DNA from: DASYML01 sp036399835
GTDB lineage: Bacteria > Acidobacteriota > Blastocatellia > Pyrinomonadales > Pyrinomonadaceae
Direction: 5' to 3'
DNA: 20,330 nucleotides
NCBI GenBank assembly: GCA_036399835.1
Contig: DASWMI010000156.1
Coordinates: 1-20,330, forward strand
Positions within the stretch are counted from its first letter, which is position 1. The number at the start of each line of letters is the position of its first letter. Positions 13,678 to 20,330 of the stretch are shown piece by piece. The translations under genes and the position numbers were made by a program. The notes under the pieces are model-generated. The model was not told the DNA's origin. It made no database searches and saw nothing but the letters and a program-made list of their open reading frames with translations.

Positions 13678-14066
13678 AGGATGCTGGGCGAACCGGTATG
13701 AATTTTAATAAGGGTAATATGGATACCACGACGACGCCGACCATCAGGGTCGAAATCTATAATCAGACCTACAATATTCGCTCGGACGGCGACAGCGAGT
13801 ACATCACACAACTGGCCGAGTTCGTGGATACGCGTATGCGCGAGATTTCCTCCGGCACGCTGACGGTGGATTCGCTCAAGGTCGCCATCCTCGCCGCCCT
13901 GCACATCGCGGACGAGCTGCATCGCCTCAAGCGCCTGCACGAGCAGGCCGATTCGCAGCTTGCCACACGGAGCGCCGAATGCGCCGAGATGCTCGACCGC
14001 CTGCTCAAGGTTCGCAGCACCGTCGAGCAGCAAACGAGCGCCGCCGGCAACATCGCTTTCACATAA
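13674..14066 (+). CDS. zapA: Cell division protein ZapA
   Basis: 130 residues from the ATG that overlaps the upstream stop (ATGA). A shorter start at ATG 13719 (MDTTTTPTIRVEIYNQTYN) has AAGGG upstream and fits the family N-terminus better. The body matches ZapA: RVEIYNQTYNIRSDGDSEYI, QLAEFVDTRMREIS, DSLKVAILAALHIADELHRL, then a coiled-coil tail. ZapA tetramers cross-link FtsZ filaments and stabilise the Z-ring at midcell. It is followed by a hairpin and then the 6S RNA gene, the same zapA-ssrS order known from gammaproteobacteria. Confidence 0.88.
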   Translation: MKDAGRTGMNFNKGNMDTTTTPTIRVEIYNQTYNIRSDGDSEYITQLAEFVDTRMREISSGTLTVDSLKVAILAALHIADELHRLKRLHEQADSQLATRSAECAEMLDRLLKVRSTVEQQTSAAGNIAFT

Positions 14067-14070
14067 AATA

Positions 14071-14147
14071 GAGGCTGGAGCTTAAAGGCCGGAGGCTGGT
14101 TAAAAGCAGGCGGCTTTGATTAACCTCCGGCCTTTGGCGTCCAGCCT
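14071..14147. repeat. Heptamer hairpin element 7 (after zapA)
   Basis: The left arm is in 7-bp register: GAGGCTG 14071, GAGCTTA 14078, AAGGCCG 14085, GAGGCTG 14092. AAAGGCCGGAGG (to 14095) pairs perfectly with CCTCCGGCCTTT from 14124; the outer part pairs again as AGGCTGG/CCAGCCT (14141-14147). Likely end signal of the zapBA transcript. Confidence 0.8.
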
Positions 14148-14175
14148 TTAATCTCTAATCTAGAGCCTCCCGCAT

Positions 14176-14205
14176 CTGACAATCTCAGCTTAGTTGTGTT
14201 AATAT
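14176..14205 (+). promoter_or_regulatory. Promoter of 6S RNA
   Basis: CTGACA (14176-14181), 18 bp, TAATAT (14200-14205). The predicted start about 7 nt later, near 14210-14213, coincides with the start of the 6S terminal stem. Confidence 0.6.
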
Positions 14206-14209
14206 GCCT

Positions 14210-14425
14210 TTGGCAGAGGGAAAAAGTTCTGCGGGGCGCGTCACCGAGTTTCGATGATTGAGCCAACGCCGTTAAAAAGGGAGACTGACGCCGCACGAGC
14301 CAGTGCTTTCCTTCATCGTTAAGGAATCGCCAGAGGCTGCGGCTTTTAAAAAGGTCACCCACCTGTTATGCAGGTTCAATTACGGCTTCGGAACGGCTGC
14401 TGCGGATTTCCCTCTTGCCAATTCC
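14210..14425 (+). ncRNA. ssrS: 6S RNA
   Basis: 6S RNA mimics an open promoter, binds the sigma70 holoenzyme and dampens transcription in stationary phase. Support here is structural and positional. The ends form a long terminal stem: TTGGCAGAGGGAAA (14210-14223) pairs with TTTCCCTCTTGCCAA (14407-14421) with a single bulge. An inner stem CGATGA/TCATCG (14252-14257, 14313-14318) closes the apical part, leaving a large central bubble. The 3' strand of the bubble carries the small hairpin ACCTG-TTATG-CAGGT (14361-14375), followed by TTCAATTACGGC and CTGCTGCGG, close to E. coli 6S GUUCAAGGGUUACAGCC and CUGCGGCGG. A promoter ends 5 nt before the stem, a T-rich hairpin follows, and zapA lies upstream as in E. 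coli. Length about 215 nt (usual 180-200). Exact ends are estimates. Confidence 0.85.
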
Positions 14426-14431
14426 AAGAGT

Positions 14432-14514
14432 CGTGAATCGTAAATCCTAAATCGTAAATGGATGGACCACTTTTTCTATTTACTTTTTAGCATCTACGCT
14501 TCACGTTTTTTATT
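14432..14514. repeat. Heptamer hairpin element 8, terminator-like (after 6S RNA)
   Basis: The left arm is in 7-bp register: CGTGAAT 14432, CGTAAAT 14439, CCTAAAT 14446, CGTAAAT 14453. The right arm 14476-14505 is an inverted copy with about 23 of 30 positions matching, followed by TTTTTTATTT. It probably ends the 6S transcript. The CGTAAAT unit is shared with the thrS leader element. Confidence 0.7.
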
Positions 14515-14524
14515 TAGAGAGTAA

Positions 14525-14656
14525 TTCAAAACCGGAACATCAGCCACAGAGGCACGGAGGCACAGAGCATAAGCAGGAAAGATGAGTTGAGAGCTCTTAT
14601 AAAATTCTAATTTATCTGCTCTCCGTGTCTCTGTGCCTGCGGTGGCTAGTTTTGAA
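14525..14656. repeat. Octamer hairpin element 9 (before ymdB-like gene)
   Basis: Left arm GCCACAGAGGCACGGAGGC from 14543 continues with CACAGAGC. The right arm 14616-14646 (CTCTCCGTG, TCTCTGTG, CCTGCGGTGGC) is its inverted copy with few mismatches. Outer flanks TTCAAAAC (14525-14532) and GTTTTGAA (14649-14656) extend the stem. Units are about 8 bp. Confidence 0.8.
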
Positions 14657-14688
14657 ATCTGTTCTGAGAAGGTCGAAGTCAAGAGAAG

Positions 14689-15471
14689 ATGAAGGTCTTG
14701 ATGCTCGGGGATGTGGTGGCGCGGCCTGGCCGGCTGGCCGTGATGGAGCGCATACAGGATTTGCGCGAGCAGTACAATATTGACCTGGCCGTGATGAACG
14801 CGGAGAACGTGACCAACGGGTTTTCGATTACGCCGCCGCATGCGGACCAGCTTTTCGCCGCCGGAATAGATGTCATGACCTCGGGCAATCATATCTATGA
14901 CAAGCGCGAAGTCATCCCTTACATAGAGCGGCAGCCGCGCCTGCTGCGTCCGGCCAACTACCCGCCCGGCTCGCCCGGCAAGGGCGTCTGGGTCGGGGAA
15001 GTGAGGGGCGTACAGGTTGCCGTCATCAATCTCATCGGTCGCGTCTTTATGCCTCCGGCTGACGACCCTTTCCGCGCAGCAGACGAAGTGCTCGCCAATC
15101 TCGAAAGCGAAGTGAAAGTAAGGCTCGTTGACATGCACGGCGAGGCTACGTCCGAGAAGGTGGCGATGGGTTGGTTCCTGGATGGTCGCGTCTCCGCCGT
15201 CGTCGGCTCGCATACGCACGTGCAGACGGCTGACGAGCAGATACTGCCGGGCGGGACCGCTTACCTGACAGACCTCGGCATGACGGGCAGCTATGCCGGA
15301 GTCATTGGGATGAATAAAGAGGATGTCATCAAGCGTTTTACTTCAGCAGTTTCAAAACGCGCCGAACACGCCACAGGCGCTGTACGCATCTGCGCCGCCG
15401 TCATAGAGATTGACGACACCACAGGCCGCGCACGCGAAATCTCGCGCCTCTCGCTCTCACATGAACAGTAG
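14689..15471 (+). CDS. ymdB: YmdB-type metallophosphoesterase (TIGR00282 family)
   Basis: A 260-residue cytoplasmic phosphodiesterase. All the metal ligand positions of the B. subtilis YmdB family are present at the same residue numbers: D8 (MLGDVV), E39 and N40 (NAENV), N67 and H68 (SGNHIYD), H150 (DMHGEA), H175 and H177 (SHTHVQT). Family members hydrolyse cyclic nucleotides such as 2',3'-cAMP and influence RNA processing and biofilm or sporulation decisions; the native substrate here is inferred only. The start ATG 14689 has a modest AAGAGAAG just upstream. It follows the 6S RNA and two hairpins, so it probably has its own transcript, and ends against a bidirectional hairpin shared with the convergent thioesterase gene. 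Confidence 0.92.
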   Translation: MKVLMLGDVVARPGRLAVMERIQDLREQYNIDLAVMNAENVTNGFSITPPHADQLFAAGIDVMTSGNHIYDKREVIPYIERQPRLLRPANYPPGSPGKGVWVGEVRGVQVAVINLIGRVFMPPADDPFRAADEVLANLESEVKVRLVDMHGEATSEKVAMGWFLDGRVSAVVGSHTHVQTADEQILPGGTAYLTDLGMTGSYAGVIGMNKEDVIKRFTSAVSKRAEHATGAVRICAAVIEIDDTTGRAREISRLSLSHEQ

Positions 15472-15473
15472 AG

Positions 15474-15519
15474 CAGTTTTCAGCAAAGACAACTTGCTTT
15501 TTCTGAAAACTGAGAACTG
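15474..15519. repeat. Heptamer hairpin element 10, convergent terminator (ymdB - thioesterase)
   Basis: CAGTTTTCAG (15474-15483) pairs perfectly with CTGAAAACTG (15503-15512), with CTGAGAA-CTG continuing to 15519. The inner loop shares AGCAA, ACAA and TTGCTTT-like blocks with the element between pheS and pheT. It fills the 48 bp between two convergent genes and could terminate both. Confidence 0.85.
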
Positions 15520-16032
15520 TTAGTCCGGTCCTTCCGTTTCGGGGACGCGTTCGGTGGGGGATTGCGAGGTGCGTAGGGCTGTGGCGTCGGGCGTGGCCGA
15601 GAGCAGTTGGACGTAGCCTTCCGGGAAAGAGCGGACGCGACCGTTGCCGTCCGTCACGACATGGCCCGTCTCACCTTCGGCAATAATCACATCGTCGGAG
15701 ATTCTGATCACCTCGTAACCGAAACGCAGCGAGCGACGACGCATCTCAGTGATGTGCGTGCGAACAATCAGCTCGTCGTCGTAGTAGGCGGGTGCTTTAT
15801 AACGGCAATAGCTTTCGGCCACGACCAGAAAGGCGTTGTCGTTCTCTTCCATCTCCCTGTAGGAAAAGCCCCGCGCGCGGCAAAACTCCGTCCTGCCTAT
15901 CTCGAACCAGACCAGATAGTTTGCATGATAAACCACGCCCATCTTATCCGTCTCCGAATAGCGCACGCGTAACATCGTCTCGTGCCACTCTTCCTCTTCC
16001 AGCAATGCATCCACTTCGTTCGGATTCATCAT
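15520..16032 (-). CDS. YbgC/FadM-type acyl-CoA thioesterase (hotdog fold)
   Basis: A 170-residue single hotdog-domain protein of the 4-hydroxybenzoyl-CoA thioesterase family. The signature VRYSETDKMGVVYHANYLVW (residues 23-42) contains the catalytic Asp of the D-x-x-G-x-[VH]-[YN]-H-x-x-Y motif. The FEIGRTEFCRARGFSYREME helix and the strands with VVAESYCRYKAPAYYDDEL follow in family order. It hydrolyses acyl-CoA thioesters in the cytoplasm; in many Gram-negative bacteria the relative YbgC sits near tol-pal, but here it stands alone. The C-terminal 30 residues are polar and probably disordered. GGGAGG lies 11 nt upstream of ATG 16032. It is transcribed towards ymdB and away from the protease-like gene. 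Confidence 0.9.
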   Translation of the reverse strand: MMNPNEVDALLEEEEWHETMLRVRYSETDKMGVVYHANYLVWFEIGRTEFCRARGFSYREMEENDNAFLVVAESYCRYKAPAYYDDELIVRTHITEMRRRSLRFGYEVIRISDDVIIAEGETGHVVTDGNGRVRSFPEGYVQLLSATPDATALRTSQSPTERVPETEGPD

Positions 16033-16133
16033 CTGAGGATACGCCTCCCACGATAAACTGGTCCTAAAGGAAAATCTAAAGTAAGATAAATTGTCCCGCG
16101 TTTAAGGCGGACTATAAGAGCGAAAGGTTGAGG

Positions 16134-17447
16134 ATGTCAAAGAAAATCAGGCTCACGGCGGCGGCAGGACTGGCCCTGCTCTTGATACTGGCGGTCTCGC
16201 TCGCGGCCATTTTGCCAGCGGCACGCGCGCAGCAGGGCGTGCGTCTCGCGCCGCCCAATACCAGAAGCGCAGCCGTCGTCGCCGCGACCGCCTCCGTGCT
16301 CAAAGAGACCAGCGAGATCAGGCAGCTTGCCATCCTCCGCCCCGTCAAAAGCGGTGCGCAATCGCGCGCAGAGATCGAGCGCATGATTATGAAGAATATG
16401 GACGAGGACGAGACGCCCGAAGAGATGCGCGCTTCGGAGCTGGCCCTAAAAAAGCTCGGCCTCGTGCCAAAGGATTTTCAGTTCAGACCCTTTATCATCA
16501 ACCTCCTGACGGAGCAGGTCGCGGGCTACTACGACCCGAAAACGCAGGAGTTTTATCTGGCCGACTGGATTGACCTGGACGGGCAGAAACCCGTCATGGC
16601 ACACGAGCTGACGCACGCCTTGCAGGACCAGCACTTCAACCTCCGACGCTTTGAGAAGTGGCCCAAAGGCGACTCGGACGCGGAGCTGGCCGCGCATGCC
16701 CTGATCGAAGGCGATGCGACGCTGGTGATGAAGGATTATGTCGAGAAGAATCCTTTGCGCGCTCTGGCTTTCGCCAGGGCCATGCGGCTCAGCGGAGGCT
16801 CTACACAGCAGTTTGACCAGGCCCCGCGCGCTCTGCGCGAATCCTTGATGTTTCCCTATGAGCAGGGAACTCTCTGGTCCATGCACGTCTTTCAGCGCGG
16901 CGGATACGCGGCCCTCTCGCGTGCCTACACAGAGCTGCCGCAATCCACAGAACAGATTCTCCACCCCGAAAAATATTTCTCACGCGAAGCGCCCGTCAAA
17001 GTTAATCTGACGAACCTTGCGCCCATGCTCGGCGCGGGCTGGAAGCGGATTGATTACGATGTCAACGGCGAATGGAGCTACTATCTGATTCTCGAAGAGT
17101 TCTTGCGCTCGGACGCGGAATCGAGCCGCGCGGCTGCCGGTTGGGCCGGAGACCGTTACGCCGTCTATGAAGGCCCGCACGGCTCCGTCTTTATCACGCA
17201 GCGGACAAACTGGGACACTCCCAAAGACGCGCAGGAATTCTTAGACGCCTACGCCAAGCGTACAACTCGCCGCTACACGGGCGCGACCCAGACAGAGAAC
17301 TCAAACGAAGGACAGCTCGCTCGCCTCTCATGGACCACAAACGAAGGCAGCGTCCTCATAGAGCGTCGCGGGACAAGCATCGTGATCGCCGAAGGCGTGC
17401 CGGAAAATGCCAACGCGAAAACCCTCCTCGCCTCGCTCTGGAGATAA
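16134..17447 (+). CDS. Secreted HExxH metalloprotease-like protein
   Basis: 437 residues from ATG 16134 (preferred to TTG 16128). A Sec signal peptide is clear: MSKKIRLTAAAGLALLLILA, then a likely cut after ILPAARA near residue 32. The zinc motif is H157-E-L-T-H161 (MAHELTHALQDQHF), with a plausible third ligand E192 in ALIEGDATLVM, the gluzincin arrangement. GYYDPKTQEFYLADW (131-145) just before the motif and the regular helical region after it match a widespread uncharacterised bacterial family often labelled hypothetical. The C-terminal third (YAVYEGPHGSVFITQRTNWD) lacks a named domain. It should act in the periplasm or outside; substrate unknown. It is divergent from the thioesterase gene, and the next gene starts 143 bp downstream. 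Confidence 0.8.
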   Translation: MSKKIRLTAAAGLALLLILAVSLAAILPAARAQQGVRLAPPNTRSAAVVAATASVLKETSEIRQLAILRPVKSGAQSRAEIERMIMKNMDEDETPEEMRASELALKKLGLVPKDFQFRPFIINLLTEQVAGYYDPKTQEFYLADWIDLDGQKPVMAHELTHALQDQHFNLRRFEKWPKGDSDAELAAHALIEGDATLVMKDYVEKNPLRALAFARAMRLSGGSTQQFDQAPRALRESLMFPYEQGTLWSMHVFQRGGYAALSRAYTELPQSTEQILHPEKYFSREAPVKVNLTNLAPMLGAGWKRIDYDVNGEWSYYLILEEFLRSDAESSRAAAGWAGDRYAVYEGPHGSVFITQRTNWDTPKDAQEFLDAYAKRTTRRYTGATQTENSNEGQLARLSWTTNEGSVLIERRGTSIVIAEGVPENANAKTLLASLWR

Positions 17448-17590
17448 AACGCACGCCGCATACTTGTTGTCTTGCTTCGCCTTCCTGTGCTATTTTTAGC
17501 CCATCTCAAAGCTTTAGGAACAAAAGGTTGAACGGCTGACGGCGAAGTGCCTTTTTCGCAAAGGGCGTGCTCGGGCCGGTCTCGAAGAGG

Positions 17591-19234
17591 ATGAAGTTAG
17601 AAGCACGACCGGCTTCCACTGGCTTACGCATGCGTCTGCGCGAGCTGGCAGCGGACCTCCGCAGGCTCGAAACGAGGCTCAGAGAGGGCGGCGGGCCGGA
17701 CAAGATAGAGCGTCAGCACAGGCAGGGAAAACTGACCGCGCGCGAGCGCCTGGAGTTGCTCTTTGACAAAGAATCTTACTCGCGGGAGATAGGTCTGCTC
17801 GTCGCTTACGACCAGTATGAAGGCGCGGCCCCGGCGGCTGGCGTCGTCACCTCGATGGGCCAGGTCAGCGGACGCGAATGTATCATCGTCGCCAACGATG
17901 CGACCGTCAAGGCAGGCTCCTGGTGGCCTGAAACGATCAGGAAAATCCTGCGCGCGCAGGAAATCGCCATGCGCTCGCACGTCCCGATTATTTATCTGGT
18001 GGACTCTGCCGGAGTCAACCTGCCCTACCAGGGCGGCGTCTTTCCGGGCCAGTACGGCGCATCACGCATCTTCTATTACAACTCGATCATGCGGCGCTAT
18101 CTGAAGATTCCGCAAATCTCCGCGGTGATGGGTCCATGCATCGCTGGCGGCGCATATTTGCCGGCCCTCTCCGACATCATCGTGATGGTCGAAGGGACTT
18201 CCTTTATGGGCCTGGGCGGCGCGAATCTGGTTAAGGGTGCGACCGGACAGACGATTGACAACGAGACTTTGGGCGGGGCGCGCACGCACAACGCCATTTC
18301 AGGCGTCGCGCATTACCGCGTTCCAGACGACGAAACATGTGTGGCTAAGCTCAGGGAGTTCATTTCAGAACTTCCCGTCAAGCCCGCTGGCGTCGTCTCG
18401 ATCACGGAAAGCGTGGACGCGGCACGCCCCCCCAAAGACCTTTACGACATTCTCCCGGAAGACCATCGCCAGCCCTACGACATGCGAGAGGTGCTCGACT
18501 GCCTGTTGGACGGCGGCCACCTAGACGAGTTTCAGGCCGATTACGCGAAGGAGTTAATCACGGGCCACGCGCGCGTGCGCGGCATACAGGTCGGCGTCAT
18601 CGCCAACGCGCGCGGGATGAGTCGCCCGGAAGGCGGAGGCTCCCCCAGGTTCGGCGGCATCATCTATTCCGAATCGGCGGAAAAGGCCGCCTACTTTATC
18701 GAAACCTGCACGCGCCATCAAACGCCGCTCCTCTTTATACAGGATGTCTCAGGCTTTATGGTCGGAGCTGAGGCCGAGCATTCCGGCATCATTCGCGCGG
18801 GCGCGCGCTTTGTCGAAGCGATGGCGACAGCCTATGTGCCGAAGATTGTTCTGACCGTCAATCATGCTTCGGGCGCGGGCTATTACGCGATGGCCGGGCA
18901 GGGCTTCGACCCTGACTTTATCTTTAGCTGGCCGACCGGAAGGATGGGCGTGATGGAAGGCGAGTCTGCGACGCAGGCCATCTTCGGGACGCAGCTTGAA
19001 AAGCTCAAGCGCGAAGGCAAAGCGCCCGACGAGCAGCTAGAGGCTGAGATGCAGAGCGTGCGCGCCACCTACGAGCAGGAGCTGGACGCCAAGTTTGCCG
19101 CCGCGCGCGGGTTTGTTGATGCCGTCATCCTGCCCGAAGAGACGCGTGACTCGTTGGAGCTGGCGCTGCGCGTCGGCCTCAACTATCAGGGGCCGCACCT
19201 GGGCCAGTTTGTGCTGCCACCTTCGCTCGTCTGA
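17591..19234 (+). CDS. Acyl-CoA carboxylase carboxyltransferase (beta) subunit, MCC/PCC type
   Basis: About 547 residues from ATG 17591; GTG 17567 would add eight, and ATG 17630 is also possible; none has a well-spaced ribosome-binding site. The crotonase-fold N half shows GKLTARERLELLFD, GPCIAGGAYLPALSD (oxyanion/CoA site) and SFMGLGGANLVKGATGQ. The C half shows RPEGGGSPRFGGIIYSESAE, QDVSGFMVGAEAEHSGIIRA and VLTVNHASGAGYYAMAGQGF, the biotin-binding region. This pattern is closest to methylcrotonyl-CoA or related acyl-CoA carboxylase beta subunits, which move CO2 from biotin to an acyl-CoA. The biotin carboxylase/BCCP partner is not in the window, so substrate (methylcrotonyl-, geranyl- or propionyl-CoA) is undecided. 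Hairpin with GTTTTC after it at 19303-19337. Confidence 0.92.
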   Translation: MKLEARPASTGLRMRLRELAADLRRLETRLREGGGPDKIERQHRQGKLTARERLELLFDKESYSREIGLLVAYDQYEGAAPAAGVVTSMGQVSGRECIIVANDATVKAGSWWPETIRKILRAQEIAMRSHVPIIYLVDSAGVNLPYQGGVFPGQYGASRIFYYNSIMRRYLKIPQISAVMGPCIAGGAYLPALSDIIVMVEGTSFMGLGGANLVKGATGQTIDNETLGGARTHNAISGVAHYRVPDDETCVAKLREFISELPVKPAGVVSITESVDAARPPKDLYDILPEDHRQPYDMREVLDCLLDGGHLDEFQADYAKELITGHARVRGIQVGVIANARGMSRPEGGGSPRFGGIIYSESAEKAAYFIETCTRHQTPLLFIQDVSGFMVGAEAEHSGIIRAGARFVEAMATAYVPKIVLTVNHASGAGYYAMAGQGFDPDFIFSWPTGRMGVMEGESATQAIFGTQLEKLKREGKAPDEQLEAEMQSVRATYEQELDAKFAAARGFVDAVILPEETRDSLELALRVGLNYQGPHLGQFVLPPSLV

Positions 19235-19597
19235 GTCGGGAAGAGTTTCGGAAACTCGTGGCATGCGCTGAGAAATTATTACGCGTGCGCGCCGCTTTTA
19301 TGCGAGAATGGGTTCAGATGACGAGTTCCCATTCTCGGTTTTCCTGCTCATCCGCAGTAGTATTTGAAAACTTATGCGTTGGACCGGGCCGACTCCTGTT
19401 CTGGACCAGTAGAAATGGCTCATCCCGAACAAGAGCGGCTCGACGCCTTAAACCGCCGGTCCAATCTGGCATCTTTGCTTTACTTCCTGGCCTGCCCTGA
19501 AGCTTCACGGCAGCCGAAGGAATTGATACTTATGCGTACCGCGCTCTACAGGCAAGCTCTCTCGTGCGCGATACAACACAGAAGGGAGAAAATATCC
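19235..19597. other. Intergenic region with a terminator hairpin
   Basis: 363 bp between the carboxyltransferase and the secreted repeat protein. It contains one perfect hairpin (19303-19337) and the Shine-Dalgarno GGGAG at 19584-19588. The 80-codon open frame at 19258-19500 has no protein-like character that I can support. Confidence 0.5.
19303..19337 (+). terminator. Hairpin after carboxyltransferase gene
   Basis: CGAGAATGGG (19303-19312) and CCCATTCTCG (19328-19337) form a perfect 10-bp stem with a 15 nt loop, followed by GTTTTC. Probable transcription end, though the T-run is short. Confidence 0.5.
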
Positions 19598-20330
19598 GTG
19601 AGCAAAAGCACTCGAAATGCGATCAGACTTTTGTTTGTGTTAGTCGTCTCCGTCGCAATGGTCGGCGCTGACCTGGTTGTATTGGCGCAGAATTCAAACT
19701 CAAGCACGACGATGCAGAACGACAACACGTCGGGCACGAATATGAACATGGGCAGCACGCGCAGCCGTGGTCGTCGTCGTGGTCGCCGTGGTCGTCGCAA
19801 CGCCAGCATGAACGGCAACATGAATGCCAACATGTCTCCTGACATGCAGGGCAACGCGAACGCGGACATGGCCGGCAGCATGCAGGACAATGCCAACATG
19901 ACGAACACCAACACGGCCACAGGCACTGGCCGTCGCGGTCGCCGTCGTGGCCGTCGTCGCGCCGCGATGGGCACTATGGATGCCAACGCCAACGCCAATA
20001 CGACCGGCGATATGTCCGGGATGGCGAATACCAGCGCGACCGCCATGCCGCGTCGTCGCGGAGGCTGCGACCCGACCGTGCAGGAGCAGACGGACCTTTC
20101 CGGCACTTATACTGGAATGATCAACTATCCTGACGGCGGGCTGACGGGTGATGCGACGATGACCATCGCGGGTAATCAGTTGACGATCACCAGCGGGACA
20201 CAGACCATCAACGGTCGCATCACGGCGGTCACGACCTGCAACTATACCAGCGCCGCTTTGATGCTCGGACCGCCGACGACCTCCACGCCGGGCCAGCCGG
20301 CTCCGGCCCCGCCGACCACTGTCTCCGTCC
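19598..20330 (+). CDS. Secreted Asn/Met-rich protein with Arg/Gly clusters, C-terminus cut by window edge
   Basis: 244 codons from GTG 19598, with GGGAG 9 nt upstream; open to the window end. Residues 1-30 are a signal peptide (MSKSTRNAIRLLFVLVVSVA, cut near VLA-QN). Residues 31-155 alternate low-complexity linkers made of Asn, Met, Ala, Thr, Gly (NMNMGS, MNGNMNANMSPDMQGNANAD, NTNTATG, MDANANANTTGDM) with basic clusters RSRGRRRGRRGRR (55-67), GRRGRRRGRRRAA (111-123) and PRRRGG (151-156). From C157 a folded beta-type domain begins: DLSGTYTGMINYPDGGLTGD, TMTIAGNQLTIT, NGRITAVTTCNYTSAALMLG, with a possible C157-C214 disulfide, then a Pro-rich stretch. I do not recognise a named family. Clusters of positive charge on a secreted protein could bind polyanions such as DNA, LPS or exopolysaccharide; that is inference. 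Confidence 0.75.
   Translation, partial: MSKSTRNAIRLLFVLVVSVAMVGADLVVLAQNSNSSTTMQNDNTSGTNMNMGSTRSRGRRRGRRGRRNASMNGNMNANMSPDMQGNANADMAGSMQDNANMTNTNTATGTGRRGRRRGRRRAAMGTMDANANANTTGDMSGMANTSATAMPRRRGGCDPTVQEQTDLSGTYTGMINYPDGGLTGDATMTIAGNQLTITSGTQTINGRITAVTTCNYTSAALMLGPPTTSTPGQPAPAPPTTVSV

Noticed and set aside
14120..14362. 80-codon minus-strand frame
   Set aside because: It lies across the 6S RNA and a hairpin element; the structure explains the region better.
14494..15219. 241-codon minus-strand frame opposite the ymdB-like gene
   Set aside because: Antisense to a protein with all its catalytic residues, and it runs through a repeat hairpin.
19546..20106. 186-codon minus-strand frame rich in Pro/Arg and hydrophobic residues
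   Set aside because: It is the antisense shadow of the CGT/GGT-repeat secreted protein; its composition follows from the repeats.

Overview
The window looks like a chromosomal segment of a high-GC, Gram-negative-type bacterium, most likely an Acidobacteriota member (Blastocatellia-like). This is inferred from the gene order, protein style and intergenic repeats; there is no rRNA or phylogenetic marker search behind it. No tRNA, rRNA, CRISPR array or recognisable insertion sequence is visible.

Left flank (1-5794), accessory: the 5' part of a secreted serine beta-lactamase-family hydrolase (minus strand); a two-gene minus-strand module made of a small protein overlapping a nucleotidyltransferase-like protein whose DxD motif has become D-I-G; a chimeric open frame joining the front of a membrane glycosyltransferase to the middle of a GT4 glycosyltransferase and then to an unrelated tail; an O-methyltransferase; and a NicO/UreH-type metal permease with a His-rich loop.

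Core (5795-15471), all plus strand: thrS - infC - rpmI - rplT - pheS - pheT - zapB-like - zapA - 6S RNA (ssrS) - ymdB-like phosphodiesterase. It couples translation genes (two aminoacyl-tRNA synthetases, IF3, bL35, bL20) to Z-ring regulators and to the global RNA polymerase regulator 6S RNA. The 6S gene is absent from protein-level views and was found here from its long terminal stem, promoter and bubble hairpin just after zapA. IF3 most likely starts at a rare AUC codon. PheT lacks the N-terminal tRNA-bind (EMAP-like OB) domain.

Right flank (15472-20330): a convergent YbgC-type hotdog thioesterase (minus); a secreted HExxH metalloprotease-like protein; a biotin-dependent acyl-CoA carboxylase carboxyltransferase subunit; and the 5' part of an unusual secreted protein with alternating Asn/Met-rich linkers and Arg/Gly clusters.

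The most striking pattern is in the gaps of the core cluster. Most gaps from the thrS leader to the ymdB end carry a hairpin whose arms are built from 7-8 bp repeats, with a different unit in different gaps. Ten such elements lie between 6206 and 15519. Two pairs are clearly related by sequence, one supplies the last codons of thrS, one overlaps the infC stop codon, and one fills the space where the pheT ribosome-binding site should be. They look like members of a dispersing heptamer-hairpin repeat system, comparable in style to the STRR heptamers of cyanobacteria but not identified by me as a named family.
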